Source: Rhodococcus sp. (in: high G+C Gram-positive bacteria)
Lineage (GTDB): Bacteria; Actinomycetota; Actinomycetes; Mycobacteriales; Mycobacteriaceae
NCBI RefSeq assembly: GCF_023264675.1
Contig: NZ_JAHFVG010000007.1
Coordinates: 62,001-126,000 of the forward strand
Length of the DNA: 64,000 nucleotides
Reading direction: 5' to 3'
Part shown: positions 8,916 through 16,645 of the stretch, piece after piece
How positions within the stretch are numbered: position 1 is the stretch's first letter
Layout: the number at the start of each line of letters is the position of its first letter
The notes under the pieces: model-generated
Told to the model about the DNA's origin: nothing
Database searches by the model: none
What the model saw: only the letters and a program-made list of their open reading frames with translations
Translations under genes and position numbers: made by a program

Positions 8916-10139
8916 TTACTTGCCGACTTGGGTGACCTTCGATCCCCCGATCGAGAGCACCATCAAGTCCTTGCCGACGATCGTGGGACCAGAGAACGTT
9001 TCACTGATAGGCCCCGTCCATGACGTGTCGTCGACGGGACGCGGATAAGCGGTGGTCGGTTCGACCGAAATGATATGCGAGAGTGCAAGAGTGCCGATGC
9101 CGGCATCTCGGGCAATTGCACCCACCTCGGTGACGTCGGTATGGACTGCGCGCAAGAAGGTGACGAACGGTTCGGCCACACCGTTTGCGATCATGGCTGC
9201 CCCGTCCATAATCTCGTGCACCAATAGATCCGCTCCGCGCGCAAGCCGAACCATGTTCGCACAGGGCTTGGTATCGCCGGAGAACACCACTGATCCATCG
9301 TCTGTGTCGAACCGAAATGCCTAGGCCGGGAACACTACCGGGTGATCGACCAAGATCGCCGTGACCTTGACCTTATCGTCCTCGTATACGGCAAAAGGCT
9401 CCATGATCGGGGCGACCAGATCGGTCGCGTTTGCAACCACATTGACGGGGAGCGTGATGTCCTGGACGCGAACGACATCTCGAATATCCGGTCCCGTAGG
9501 ACTGGCGATGTACATGCCGTTCACCGAATATGCATAGGCATCGAGTAGGCCGTTGTGAAGATCCAGAGTGCCCGTTGTCGGATTCGAGGGATTAACGAGT
9601 TGCACACCAGGTTGCGGCGAACCACTGGGAAAAGCCCCGGCCCGGCCCGGTCCGAACACCTCGATGTTCTGTGAAAAGCCTGGTTGTGGACCGATCTTTC
9701 GGCCGAAGGCGACCAAGGGGAAGTAGTCCGATATGTGATCGGTGTGCAGGTGCGTCAGGAACACCGTCGCAATCGATTCGTACGCAATGTTCGAGGCGAC
9801 AATCTGGCCGACAACCCCGCTACCGCAGTCGACGATATAGGTGGTGCCGTCCACGATTACGGCCTGCGAGGTCATGTGCCGTCCGGCGGTGGGGATCGGT
9901 CCACCGCCGGTCCCGAGAAGGACGACGTTGGTTCCGCTCCACTCCTGTGGTGCGCCCGGCGGAGCTGAACTCGTGGGCGATGCACCGGTCGCCGGACTGC
10001 TGTTCGCGCAACCACTGGCCCCGAAAGTCACGAGGCCTAGCCCGACTGCAGCCGAGAGGAACCCCCGCCGATCGACGCGCCTCCCCGAGTCTTCGATGGA
10101 GATCGGGCCGGGAGGAGTGCAACAGGAATGCTCGCTCAC
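8916..10139 (-). pseudogene. Tat-signal metallo-beta-lactamase-fold hydrolase interrupted by an amber codon
   Basis: The reading frame starts at a GTG (10137-10139) overlapping the CocE stop. It encodes a Tat lipoprotein signal (DRRGFLSAAVG then a GASGC lipobox) and an MBL-fold domain with the metal motif THLHTDH. After HPVVFPA the frame meets TAG at 9321-9323, then continues in the same frame with AFRFDTDDGSVVFSGDTKPC and the remaining conserved His/Asp residues to 8916. Relatives usually read PAYAFRFDT here, so a single TAC or TAT to TAG change explains the stop. It is a recent nonsense mutation or, less likely, a read-through codon or sequencing error. The intact form would be an exported lactonase/hydrolase-type enzyme of about 407 residues. 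Confidence 0.85.
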
Positions 10140-11839
10140 TGCGTGCTCTGCGTATTCGTGGTGGCACCGCTGGCTCCGGTCACCTCGCGTGTGACCGGAA
10201 CAAGGAGATGGGCGTCGTACTGACCGCCGGTATGGATGATGTGGCGTCCCTGATTGACGGCGGAGTGATGGCGCTGGGTGGGGGTACCGGCCGGATACTT
10301 GTTGACATCGCTGCCCTGGATGAGGAGTCGCAGGGTTTCGCCCTCGTGGAATACGGTGCCGGACGGAAGAACTTCGATCTCTACCGGCACCTGCTCACCG
10401 GGCGCAAGCTTCTGTTCGCGTCGGTGGCTGAGCCAGGGTTGCTGCGGGGTGGAGCGTTCCTTGTCGAGTTCGCGATGCGAGACCCGTAGCCAACCGAGAG
10501 CAACGTTGCCGTTCTCCCAAATCGAGAAGAACGGAAAGTTGACGGGTTCGCCGTCGGCATCTATTTTCTGCAGTGCGACGTACAGATCCATGTCGTCTGC
10601 GCCTTCGGCTTCGACCCACAATCGAAGTTTGCTGTTGCCGACGAGTTCGGTCTCGGTGTCGAATCGATAGTCGAAGACGACGTGGTCCTGCTCGTCGGTT
10701 GCCGAGTATTCGGCCGATGCTTCGTCGCGCGGAGCGTGTGCACCGAGTGTCATGGTGGCGGCATCGAGATGGAGTGCGCGGTAGTCGGTTTCGATCACAG
10801 GCCAACTCTCCACGTTGCGCACCTGTCCCTCGTAATAGCGGTCACGTACTTCGAGGCGTACTGCCGGCCACTGATCGACCTCAGTGTCTTCACCTTTGAG
10901 GAAGTGATCGAAGAAGGCGCGCTGTCGGGCGATGCTCTGTTCGTCGTAGTAGTAGCCCCATTTCTTGCGGCCGTGGATCTCGAGCCACTTCCGGCTCGAA
11001 CCGAGGCCTTTATACGCCTCGAGCGTGCCTCGAGTGTGAAGGCCGTGGTCGGACCAGCTTGCGACGACATACGCCGGGACTGTCACCTTCGAGAGGTCCG
11101 CGCGTTTGGTGGCCCAGTAGTCATCGTCGAACGGGTGCTCGTCGCGCATGGCGACGGTGTCCTCCACTTTGGAGCGAGAGAAGAGGACGCCTTCGTGCCA
11201 CCACGGGTGGAACTGTGTCTCCGGCATCCCACCGTGAAACGCGAAGTCGCGATAAAGGTCGCTTACGCCCTCCCACGGATTCATCGCCGCCAGATGTGGA
11301 GGTTGGGTGGCTGCGGTCAGCCACTGAATGATCGCGAGGTACGAGACACCGGCCATACCGACTTTGCCGTTGCTCCAGGGCTGCGTTCCCGCCCACTCGA
11401 TCAGGTCGTGGTAGTCCTGACCTTCTCCCTCGCCCCAGAAGGCTTCGGCGACACCTTCCGACCCCCACGTTCCCCGTGGATCGACGAATATCACGGCATA
11501 GCCGGCCCGGCACCAGTACATCGGGTCGGGGGACTCGAATGCCACGTATTTCGATAGTGCGCCCTCGGGTACACCGGTGTCGGCCGGGAAGTCCGCCAGT
11601 TTCTGGGGAGAGTGTTTGCCGTACGAACTCCACGCGACAAGCACCGGTAGATCGGCGTCAGGATTGTCTGCCGGTCGGAAAATATCGACGTAGATATTGA
11701 CCCCATCGCGCATCGGTACGGCGACATCACGCTCGATCACGAGTCCGTCGGCGATGGTTCGGGTGTACTTGAACCCGGGGTAACCGCCCCGGGTCGGGTC
11801 GATACCGTTTTTGTAGCGACGCTCGAATGTGTTGGTCAT
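10136..11839 (-). CDS. CocE/NonD family hydrolase (X-Pro dipeptidyl-peptidase/cocaine-esterase fold)
   Basis: About 567 residues from the ATG at 11837-11839, preceded by AGGAG; the longer upstream frame lacks domain sequence. The alpha/beta-hydrolase domain shows VFVDPRGTWGSEG, the nucleophile motif GMAGVSYLA and the catalytic His region GRHIIHTGG. The C-terminal jelly-roll domain is typical of CocE, which hydrolyses esters or acyl bonds. No signal peptide. It lies downstream of the LigA/LigB genes with a 128-bp gap and is coupled by a GTGA overlap to the MBL gene. Within this catabolic locus it probably removes an acyl or ester group to free a phenolic substrate (inference). Confidence 0.85.
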   Translation of the reverse strand: MTNTFERRYKNGIDPTRGGYPGFKYTRTIADGLVIERDVAVPMRDGVNIYVDIFRPADNPDADLPVLVAWSSYGKHSPQKLADFPADTGVPEGALSKYVAFESPDPMYWCRAGYAVIFVDPRGTWGSEGVAEAFWGEGEGQDYHDLIEWAGTQPWSNGKVGMAGVSYLAIIQWLTAATQPPHLAAMNPWEGVSDLYRDFAFHGGMPETQFHPWWHEGVLFSRSKVEDTVAMRDEHPFDDDYWATKRADLSKVTVPAYVVASWSDHGLHTRGTLEAYKGLGSSRKWLEIHGRKKWGYYYDEQSIARQRAFFDHFLKGEDTEVDQWPAVRLEVRDRYYEGQVRNVESWPVIETDYRALHLDAATMTLGAHAPRDEASAEYSATDEQDHVVFDYRFDTETELVGNSKLRLWVEAEGADDMDLYVALQKIDADGEPVNFPFFSIWENGNVALGWLRVSHRELDKERSTPQQPWLSHRREQKLAPGEQVPVEIEVLPSGTVFHEGETLRLLIQGSDVNKYPAGTPTQRHHSAVNQGRHIIHTGGQYDAHLLVPVTREVTGASGATTNTQSTQ

Positions 11840-11967
11840 GAAACACGCTCCTGTCGTGCGGATGAAGTCGTGCACCGCGCCAGGGATTTCAAGCACGGTT
11901 GTCCATCTCGAGTAGCGGTAGCTGCCGAGTTCGGACGTCGAAATATGTGTTGTCGACTGTGAGTGGG

Positions 11968-12339
11968 TCAGGTTCCGACCGACGGATACGGCTTGCCCAC
12001 CCAGTGCTCGAGTTTCGCTGCGAATTCCTTCTGGAACGACAGCGGACCTCGCTCTCGCGTCCACTCTTCGTCGAACATCGCGATGTACAGGGTGAGACTG
12101 AGGAAGAAGTGTGCGCCCATCTCGAACAGCGCCACGTAATCGTGATTTATCAGAGCATCACGCTCTTCGTCGGAGAAGCCGACCACCGTCGACTTCTCGG
12201 CTGGATTGAACAGCAGACGTTGTCCGACTTCTTCTTCCCAACGACCTACGAAGGTCTTGGGATCGGTGGCGTAGGACTCGAGAAATTCTGGATCTCGGTC
12301 GACGGTGTACAGAAATTTGTTGACGTAGTACTTGCTCAT
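11968..12339 (-). CDS. LigA-like small (alpha) subunit of class III extradiol dioxygenase
   Basis: A 123-residue all-helical protein of the protocatechuate 4,5-dioxygenase alpha-subunit family. Visible family features are MSKYYVNKFLYTVDRDPEF at the start, the GFSDEERDALINHDY helix and the MGAHFF segment near residue 80. In the family this subunit caps the active site of the catalytic beta subunit. The ATG overlaps the stop of the LigB-like gene (ATGA, 12336-12339), so the two are translated together and almost certainly form one enzyme. Confidence 0.88.
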   Translation of the reverse strand: MSKYYVNKFLYTVDRDPEFLESYATDPKTFVGRWEEEVGQRLLFNPAEKSTVVGFSDEERDALINHDYVALFEMGAHFFLSLTLYIAMFDEEWTRERGPLSFQKEFAAKLEHWVGKPYPSVGT

Positions 12340-13280
12340 GCCGAGATGCCTTCCCGGGGGGCGTACACGGGTCCGGTACTGCCGCCCGAGGTTTCGGCTG
12401 CACGGGATGCCGCCGTGGCCAGATTGGCAGTCTTGTTCGGGTACCAGGTCATGAACATCTCGCGGGTGTGATAGATATCGAATTGATCGACGTAATCGGC
12501 CTCGCAGGGCCCGGCAATTCCCATCATCAGGATCAGGTCCATGAAGCCGTGGGTCGCATTGCCCGCATTGCTCATGGATTCGAGGGTGACGTTTTCGAGG
12601 ATGGCGTTGATGTTGCCGGTGGACAGCCACTCGATTGCGCGCGCGTCGAATTCGGGGTCGGGACCGTGATTGCCGAACATGCGGGGACCGCCGAGTTCGA
12701 GCGAGAGGTGTCCACTGCCTACGGCGGCGATCCGCTTGTCGGAGGGGAATTCGTCGATGATGGTCCGAATTGCTCTGCCCAACTCCCAGAACCGTTTCGG
12801 GGAGGGAAGCGGTGGGGCGAAGATGTTGGTGTAGATCGGTACCACCGGCAGGTCTGCCTCGGGCCGAGTGGTGATGATCGGGCAGATGATCGAGTGGTCG
12901 ATCTTGAGTTCGTTGCTCGATGAGAAGTCGAACCCTCGGTCGAGCAGACCCTGCTGCATGTAGCCCGAGAGTTCTTCGTGACCTTCGAGGACATACTTGG
13001 GGATACCGAATTCACGCTCTTCGTTGTAAAAGGTGGCGTCGTAGCGCGGCGCCTTTCCAATGAGGAAGGTGGGATAGTTGTCGAGGAAGAATTGGTGAAA
13101 GTGGTCGGCTCCGACCATGATCAAGATGTCGGGTTCGGCAGCGGTCAGCGTCTCACGGTACGCCTCCACCTTGCGCTTCCACTCTGCCGCGAACGGTGGT
13201 TGTTCGTCTACCGGAGAGGTCGTCGCTTTGTGATAGAACGGGTGATGGGTGGTGCCCAATACGGCTGCAAGAGTCGCCAT
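12336..13280 (-). CDS. LigB-like catalytic (beta) subunit of class III extradiol ring-cleavage dioxygenase
   Basis: About 314 residues from the ATG at 13278-13280, which has GGAGA in place; the frame stays open to 13334 but the added residues look non-coding. Class III (LigB-type) features include the early His pair TTHHPFYHK, the GADHFHQFF motif, KIDHSIICP and VGSGHLSLELGG. These supply the Fe(II) ligands and catalytic His of meta-cleaving enzymes such as protocatechuate 4,5-dioxygenase and gallate dioxygenase. It opens a catechol-type ring next to a hydroxyl. It sits 54 bp downstream of the citryl-CoA-lyase-like gene and overlaps the LigA-like gene. The exact ring substrate (protocatechuate, gallate, or another) is not resolved. 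Confidence 0.88.
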   Translation of the reverse strand: MATLAAVLGTTHHPFYHKATTSPVDEQPPFAAEWKRKVEAYRETLTAAEPDILIMVGADHFHQFFLDNYPTFLIGKAPRYDATFYNEEREFGIPKYVLEGHEELSGYMQQGLLDRGFDFSSSNELKIDHSIICPIITTRPEADLPVVPIYTNIFAPPLPSPKRFWELGRAIRTIIDEFPSDKRIAAVGSGHLSLELGGPRMFGNHGPDPEFDARAIEWLSTGNINAILENVTLESMSNAGNATHGFMDLILMMGIAGPCEADYVDQFDIYHTREMFMTWYPNKTANLATAASRAAETSGGSTGPVYAPREGISA

Positions 13281-13334
13281 GGTCGGTCTCCTCGTCGCTG
13301 ATTTGCGCTTGTACTGCTGTGCTTGGTCTGACAA

Positions 13335-14174
13335 TTACTGTGGCAAACCCGGGTCTACGTAGTAGGCACCGCGATCGACGTTCATGTAGATGTCGTTGGC
13401 GATCGGATTGCGGCGTTCCTCGGCAAGCTGCCCGATGAGTCCGGCGCATCGGGCGAGCAAAGCGAATCCGCGCAGCATTTCGGCAGGGAGCCCCAGATCC
13501 GCCAGAGCAGCACCGCACACACCCGCGCCATTGAGCGGCAGATGCCGCCCGATCCCGTGCTCGCTCATCCTGCCGATGGCCGAGAACAGTTGCAGGTGTG
13601 GCCCGAACAGGCCCTCTTCGTTGGCGATCTCCATGAGTACCGGGGTGCGGGGATCGCCGTCCTTGTGGTTGGGATGTCCGAGTCCGGGGACGAACTTTCC
13701 TGCGGCTTTTCGATCTCGAATGGTGCTCAATGCCAGCGTATCCCAGCCTGCGTCGTCGTTCGGTAGCGGTTCACCGGCGTGGGTCCGAGCGGCCAGCGTT
13801 TCGGCGAGAAACTGACCGCAGTCCTCGGTGACTCCGAGAAATCGTGATCCACCACCGAGTAGACCGGCTGCCAAGGCGCCCTGCAGCGAGTCCGGTGCAC
13901 TCAGGTAGGTCACTCGGGCTGCGATCGCGGTGGGTGTGAACCCGTGATCGGTCAGCGCGACAAGGACGGATTCGAAGACACGCACTTCACCTGGTGTGGG
14001 TCGGCGCATCGCGACCAACCAGAACGCCAGCTCGCCGAAACCGACCTTCCCCATCAACTCATCGGACAGGCTGCGTCCGAGCAGCGAGATTTCGGTTGCG
14101 GACGACAGTCCCAGGGAAGTGGGGAAGTCCCTGCGTGGTTCGAAGTCCGGGTGGGCAGATCCGTCGGGGGACAT
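13335..14174 (-). CDS. Citrate-synthase-fold lyase (citryl-CoA lyase-like)
   Basis: A 279-residue protein of the short citrate-synthase superfamily branch annotated as citryl-CoA lyase. Family marks are the GLGHPNHKDGDPRTPVL block, which carries the active-site His, the Asn-rich LPLNGAGVCGAALADLGLP and ARCAGLIGQLAEER near the end. Such enzymes cleave (or form) a tertiary-alcohol acyl-CoA into acetyl-CoA and a 2-oxo acid. Its ATG shares one base with the TAA of the CoA-transferase gene (14172-14176), so they are coupled. Together with the LigAB genes it suggests that the hydrated ring-cleavage product is activated with CoA and then split (inference). Confidence 0.82.
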   Translation of the reverse strand: MSPDGSAHPDFEPRRDFPTSLGLSSATEISLLGRSLSDELMGKVGFGELAFWLVAMRRPTPGEVRVFESVLVALTDHGFTPTAIAARVTYLSAPDSLQGALAAGLLGGGSRFLGVTEDCGQFLAETLAARTHAGEPLPNDDAGWDTLALSTIRDRKAAGKFVPGLGHPNHKDGDPRTPVLMEIANEEGLFGPHLQLFSAIGRMSEHGIGRHLPLNGAGVCGAALADLGLPAEMLRGFALLARCAGLIGQLAEERRNPIANDIYMNVDRGAYYVDPGLPQ

Positions 14175-15391
14175 TATTTTGCTCCATCGTGGGGTGCGGT
14201 AGACGCGGCGCCTGCCGCGAGCCAGGCTCGAATTTCGTCCGTGTGTTCGCCGAGAGTGGGAGGGGCGATGTCGTAACGAGGTGTGATGATGGAGAACGTG
14301 ATCGGATTGCGGATGCCTGGAACGGTGTTACCGTTCGAACCGACCTGCACGACCGGGTTCAATCCCAACTTCTCCGCGTATTCCACACCTTGAGCAATCG
14401 TATTGATCGGACCGTTCGGCACTCCGACGGCGTTGAGCCGCTCGAACCAGTACGCAGCAGGCTGGGTACGGAGGCGATCGACGAGCAAGGGCCGCAGTTC
14501 TTCTCGACGCTCGGTGCGGTCGGCATTGCGCGCGAAACGCTCGTCGTCGGCAAGTTCGGCAACGCCGAGGATTTCCACCAGCTTGCGGAACTGCGAATCG
14601 TTGCCTGCAGTGATGATCAGATCGGTATCGGCAGTGGGCAGTGGCTCGTAGGGGAACAGACTTGGATGTGCATTGCCCATCCGGTGGGGAGTGACGCCGC
14701 CGGCAACGAAAGCCGATGTCTGGTTTACCAATCCGCTCATGGCTGAAGCCATCAGGGACGTTTCGATGTGCTGGCCTTGGCCTGTCGCGGAGCGGTGTCG
14801 CAGTGCTGCGAGAATCCCGATCGTCGAGTGCAGACCGGCCATGACATCGAAGACGCTGATTCCGGCGCGGTATGCCGGTCCGCTGGAATCCCCGGTCAGG
14901 CTCATCAGACCCGACATTGCCTGCACGATGAGGTCGTATCCGGGCAGTGTGGCACCCTCGGCCGTTCCGAAGCCGCTGATCGAGCAGTAGACGACCTGTT
15001 CGTTGCGTTCTCTCACCGAGTCGTAGTCCAAACCGAACCGCCGCAGTCCCCCCGGTTTGAAGTTCTCGACGACGACGTCGGCACGTGCAGCCAGAGCTTG
15101 GGCAACGGCGAGATCGTCATCGTCCTTGAAGTCGAGGACAGCCGACTTCTTGTTGCGGTTGATGGCCGAGTAATACGTCGAGACTCCGTCGGACCGGACT
15201 GGCGGTACCCACGATCGGGTGTCGTCTCCACCGGGGCTTTCGACCTTGATGACCTCGGCGCCCATATCGGCCAACAGCATGGTGGCGTACGGACCGGCGA
15301 GAACTCGGGAGAAGTCGGCGATCACCAGACCGTCCAAGGGACGTGGTCCTGCTGAAGGCGAGGTAGGGGCTTGTCCCGCGGTGTCGGTCAC
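14174..15391 (-). CDS. CaiB/BaiF family CoA-transferase (class III)
   Basis: About 405 residues starting at GTG 15389-15391, preceded by GGAGGG; the ATG-initiated longer frame from 15427 adds unlikely residues. Class III features are PLDGLVIADFSRVLAGPYATM at the N-terminus, LADMGAEVIKVESPGGDDTR, NFKPGGL, and the block GYDLIVQAMSGLM containing the catalytic-region Asp. These enzymes move CoA between carboxylic acids. It is the first gene of the leftward operon under the IclR-type operator at 15429-15446. Likely role: forming the CoA thioester of the ring-cleavage product for the lyase encoded next. Confidence 0.88.
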   Translation of the reverse strand: MTDTAGQAPTSPSAGPRPLDGLVIADFSRVLAGPYATMLLADMGAEVIKVESPGGDDTRSWVPPVRSDGVSTYYSAINRNKKSAVLDFKDDDDLAVAQALAARADVVVENFKPGGLRRFGLDYDSVRERNEQVVYCSISGFGTAEGATLPGYDLIVQAMSGLMSLTGDSSGPAYRAGISVFDVMAGLHSTIGILAALRHRSATGQGQHIETSLMASAMSGLVNQTSAFVAGGVTPHRMGNAHPSLFPYEPLPTADTDLIITAGNDSQFRKLVEILGVAELADDERFARNADRTERREELRPLLVDRLRTQPAAYWFERLNAVGVPNGPINTIAQGVEYAEKLGLNPVVQVGSNGNTVPGIRNPITFSIITPRYDIAPPTLGEHTDEIRAWLAAGAASTAPHDGAK

Positions 15392-15428
15392 GTCGTGACC
15401 CTCCAATCGTCGTGCATGGCAGTACAAG

Positions 15429-15446
15429 GTGTCCGTCAGGCGGACG
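15429..15446. promoter_or_regulatory. Candidate IclR operator before the CoA-transferase operon
   Basis: The minus-strand reading is CGTCCGCCTGACGGACAC. It differs by one base from the element at 16575-16592 in front of the flavoprotein hydroxylase. Both are nearly palindromic (GTCC-GCCTG-CGGAC). It lies 38 bp upstream of the GTG start at 15391, a usual place for an activator or repressor site. Confidence 0.55.
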
Positions 15447-15559
15447 GTGGTCCGTTAGATGATTGGGTGTCAGAATGCCGCGATCGCACCTCTGTGTCAA
15501 GGGTCATAGTCGAGCGTCAATTTGGTGACACCTCGTTGACGCACGCACTCGCCTCGTCC

Positions 15560-15577
15560 GGCGGACACTCGTCCGCC
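15560..15577. promoter_or_regulatory. Candidate IclR autoregulatory site
   Basis: GGCGGAC-ACTC-GTCCGCC is a perfect palindrome with 7-bp arms, 31 bp before the chosen iclR start. It is built from the same half-sites (CGTCCGCC, GCGGACAC) as the operators at 15429 and 16575. The preceding bases 15555-15568 also read CGTCCGGCGGACAC, a shortened form of those sites. Confidence 0.5.
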
Positions 15578-15608
15578 GCTATGCTCGAGCAGCGTCGAGG
15601 TGCCGGAC

Positions 15609-16448
15609 GTGACAAGCAAACGAACGGATTCGCACATGCCAGCGCGTGGACAGGGACCGGATTTCATCGAGGCGCTGGCGCGTGGCCTGGACGTACTTCG
15701 CGCGTTCACTCCGGATCGGCCGCACATGTCGCTCAGCGAAATTGCGACGGCCACAGATCTCGCGCGGCCGACCGCGCGCAGGATTTTGCTGACCCTCGCA
15801 GAGCTGAACTACGTAAGAATTTCCGATGGCATGCACTCCTTGACGCCCCGGGTGCTCGAGCTCGGAATGGCTTACGTGGGATCGCTGGGGTTGTGGGACG
15901 TCGCTCGTCCACACCTCGAAGAACTTGTCGGCAAGACCGGTGAATCTTCTTCGATGGCGCAACTCGACGGCTCGGACATCGTCTACGTCGCACGCATTGC
16001 AGTCCCCAAACTCATCGGACTACGAGTCGATATCGGGACCAAGTTTCCTGCGATGGTCACCTCTCAGGGCAAAGTGCTGCTCGCGGCATTCGACGACGAG
16101 AGTGCTCTCAGGATTCTCGATCAACCGTCCCGTTCGGATGTGCCTGCCCCGGCGATATCGGCAAACGACGTTCGAGCGATCTTGGCCGAGACTCGGGCAC
16201 GTGGCTGGGCCGTTGCCGATCAGGAGCTGGCTCCGGGCGTTCGGTCGATCGCTGTTCCTGTTGCCGATGGCTCGGGGATGGTCACCGCCACGATGAACGT
16301 TACGGTGCACGCCTCGGAGACGTCGATGCACACGTTGACCGATGAGTATCTTCCGTTCTTGCTCGACGCCGCCGCACGGACGACCGAGGATTGGACGCGG
16401 TGGGCCGATCGTCCCGTCCATCGAGTGGCTAGGGCTCGTCAGCGCTGA
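15609..16448 (+). CDS. IclR family transcriptional regulator (PcaR/PobR-like)
   Basis: About 279 residues. The N-terminal winged helix starts with the PcaR-type segment FIEALARGLDVLRAF and the helix-turn-helix MSLSEIATATDLARPTARRI. The C-terminal effector domain includes MVTSQGKVLLA and RGWAVADQELAPGVRSIAVPV. I prefer the GTG at 15609, which has GAGG eight bases upstream, over the GTG at 15600. The gene lies between the leftward ring-cleavage operon and the rightward hydroxylase genes, and similar palindromes occur before all three units. It is the likely pathway-specific regulator, responding to an aromatic acid or a pathway intermediate (inference). Confidence 0.9.
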   Translation: MTSKRTDSHMPARGQGPDFIEALARGLDVLRAFTPDRPHMSLSEIATATDLARPTARRILLTLAELNYVRISDGMHSLTPRVLELGMAYVGSLGLWDVARPHLEELVGKTGESSSMAQLDGSDIVYVARIAVPKLIGLRVDIGTKFPAMVTSQGKVLLAAFDDESALRILDQPSRSDVPAPAISANDVRAILAETRARGWAVADQELAPGVRSIAVPVADGSGMVTATMNVTVHASETSMHTLTDEYLPFLLDAAARTTEDWTRWADRPVHRVARARQR

Positions 16449-16574
16449 CCTGTCGAAGCGGAAAGGTGCGTCGTACGCACCCGCCGACATGAGACAGCAT
16501 TCAAAGCCACGCGACTGTGTTCGTTGACACAGCAGGAGTGTTGGGGCAAGCTTGCGAGCACATCAACGGACGTA

Positions 16575-16592
16575 CGTCCGCCTGGCGGACAC
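16575..16592. promoter_or_regulatory. Candidate IclR operator before the hydroxylase gene
   Basis: CGTCCGCCTGGCGGACAC, 54 bp before the monooxygenase ATG. It is near-identical to the inverted element at 15429-15446. It overlaps at its left end a second palindrome, CGGACGTACGTCCG (16567-16580), built from the same CGGAC/GTCCG half-sites. Confidence 0.55.
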
Positions 16593-16645
16593 TCGGGTTC
16601 TTGCGCATCCCCGGGGCCCGCCCTGCTCTTCGAGGGAGACTGCAC

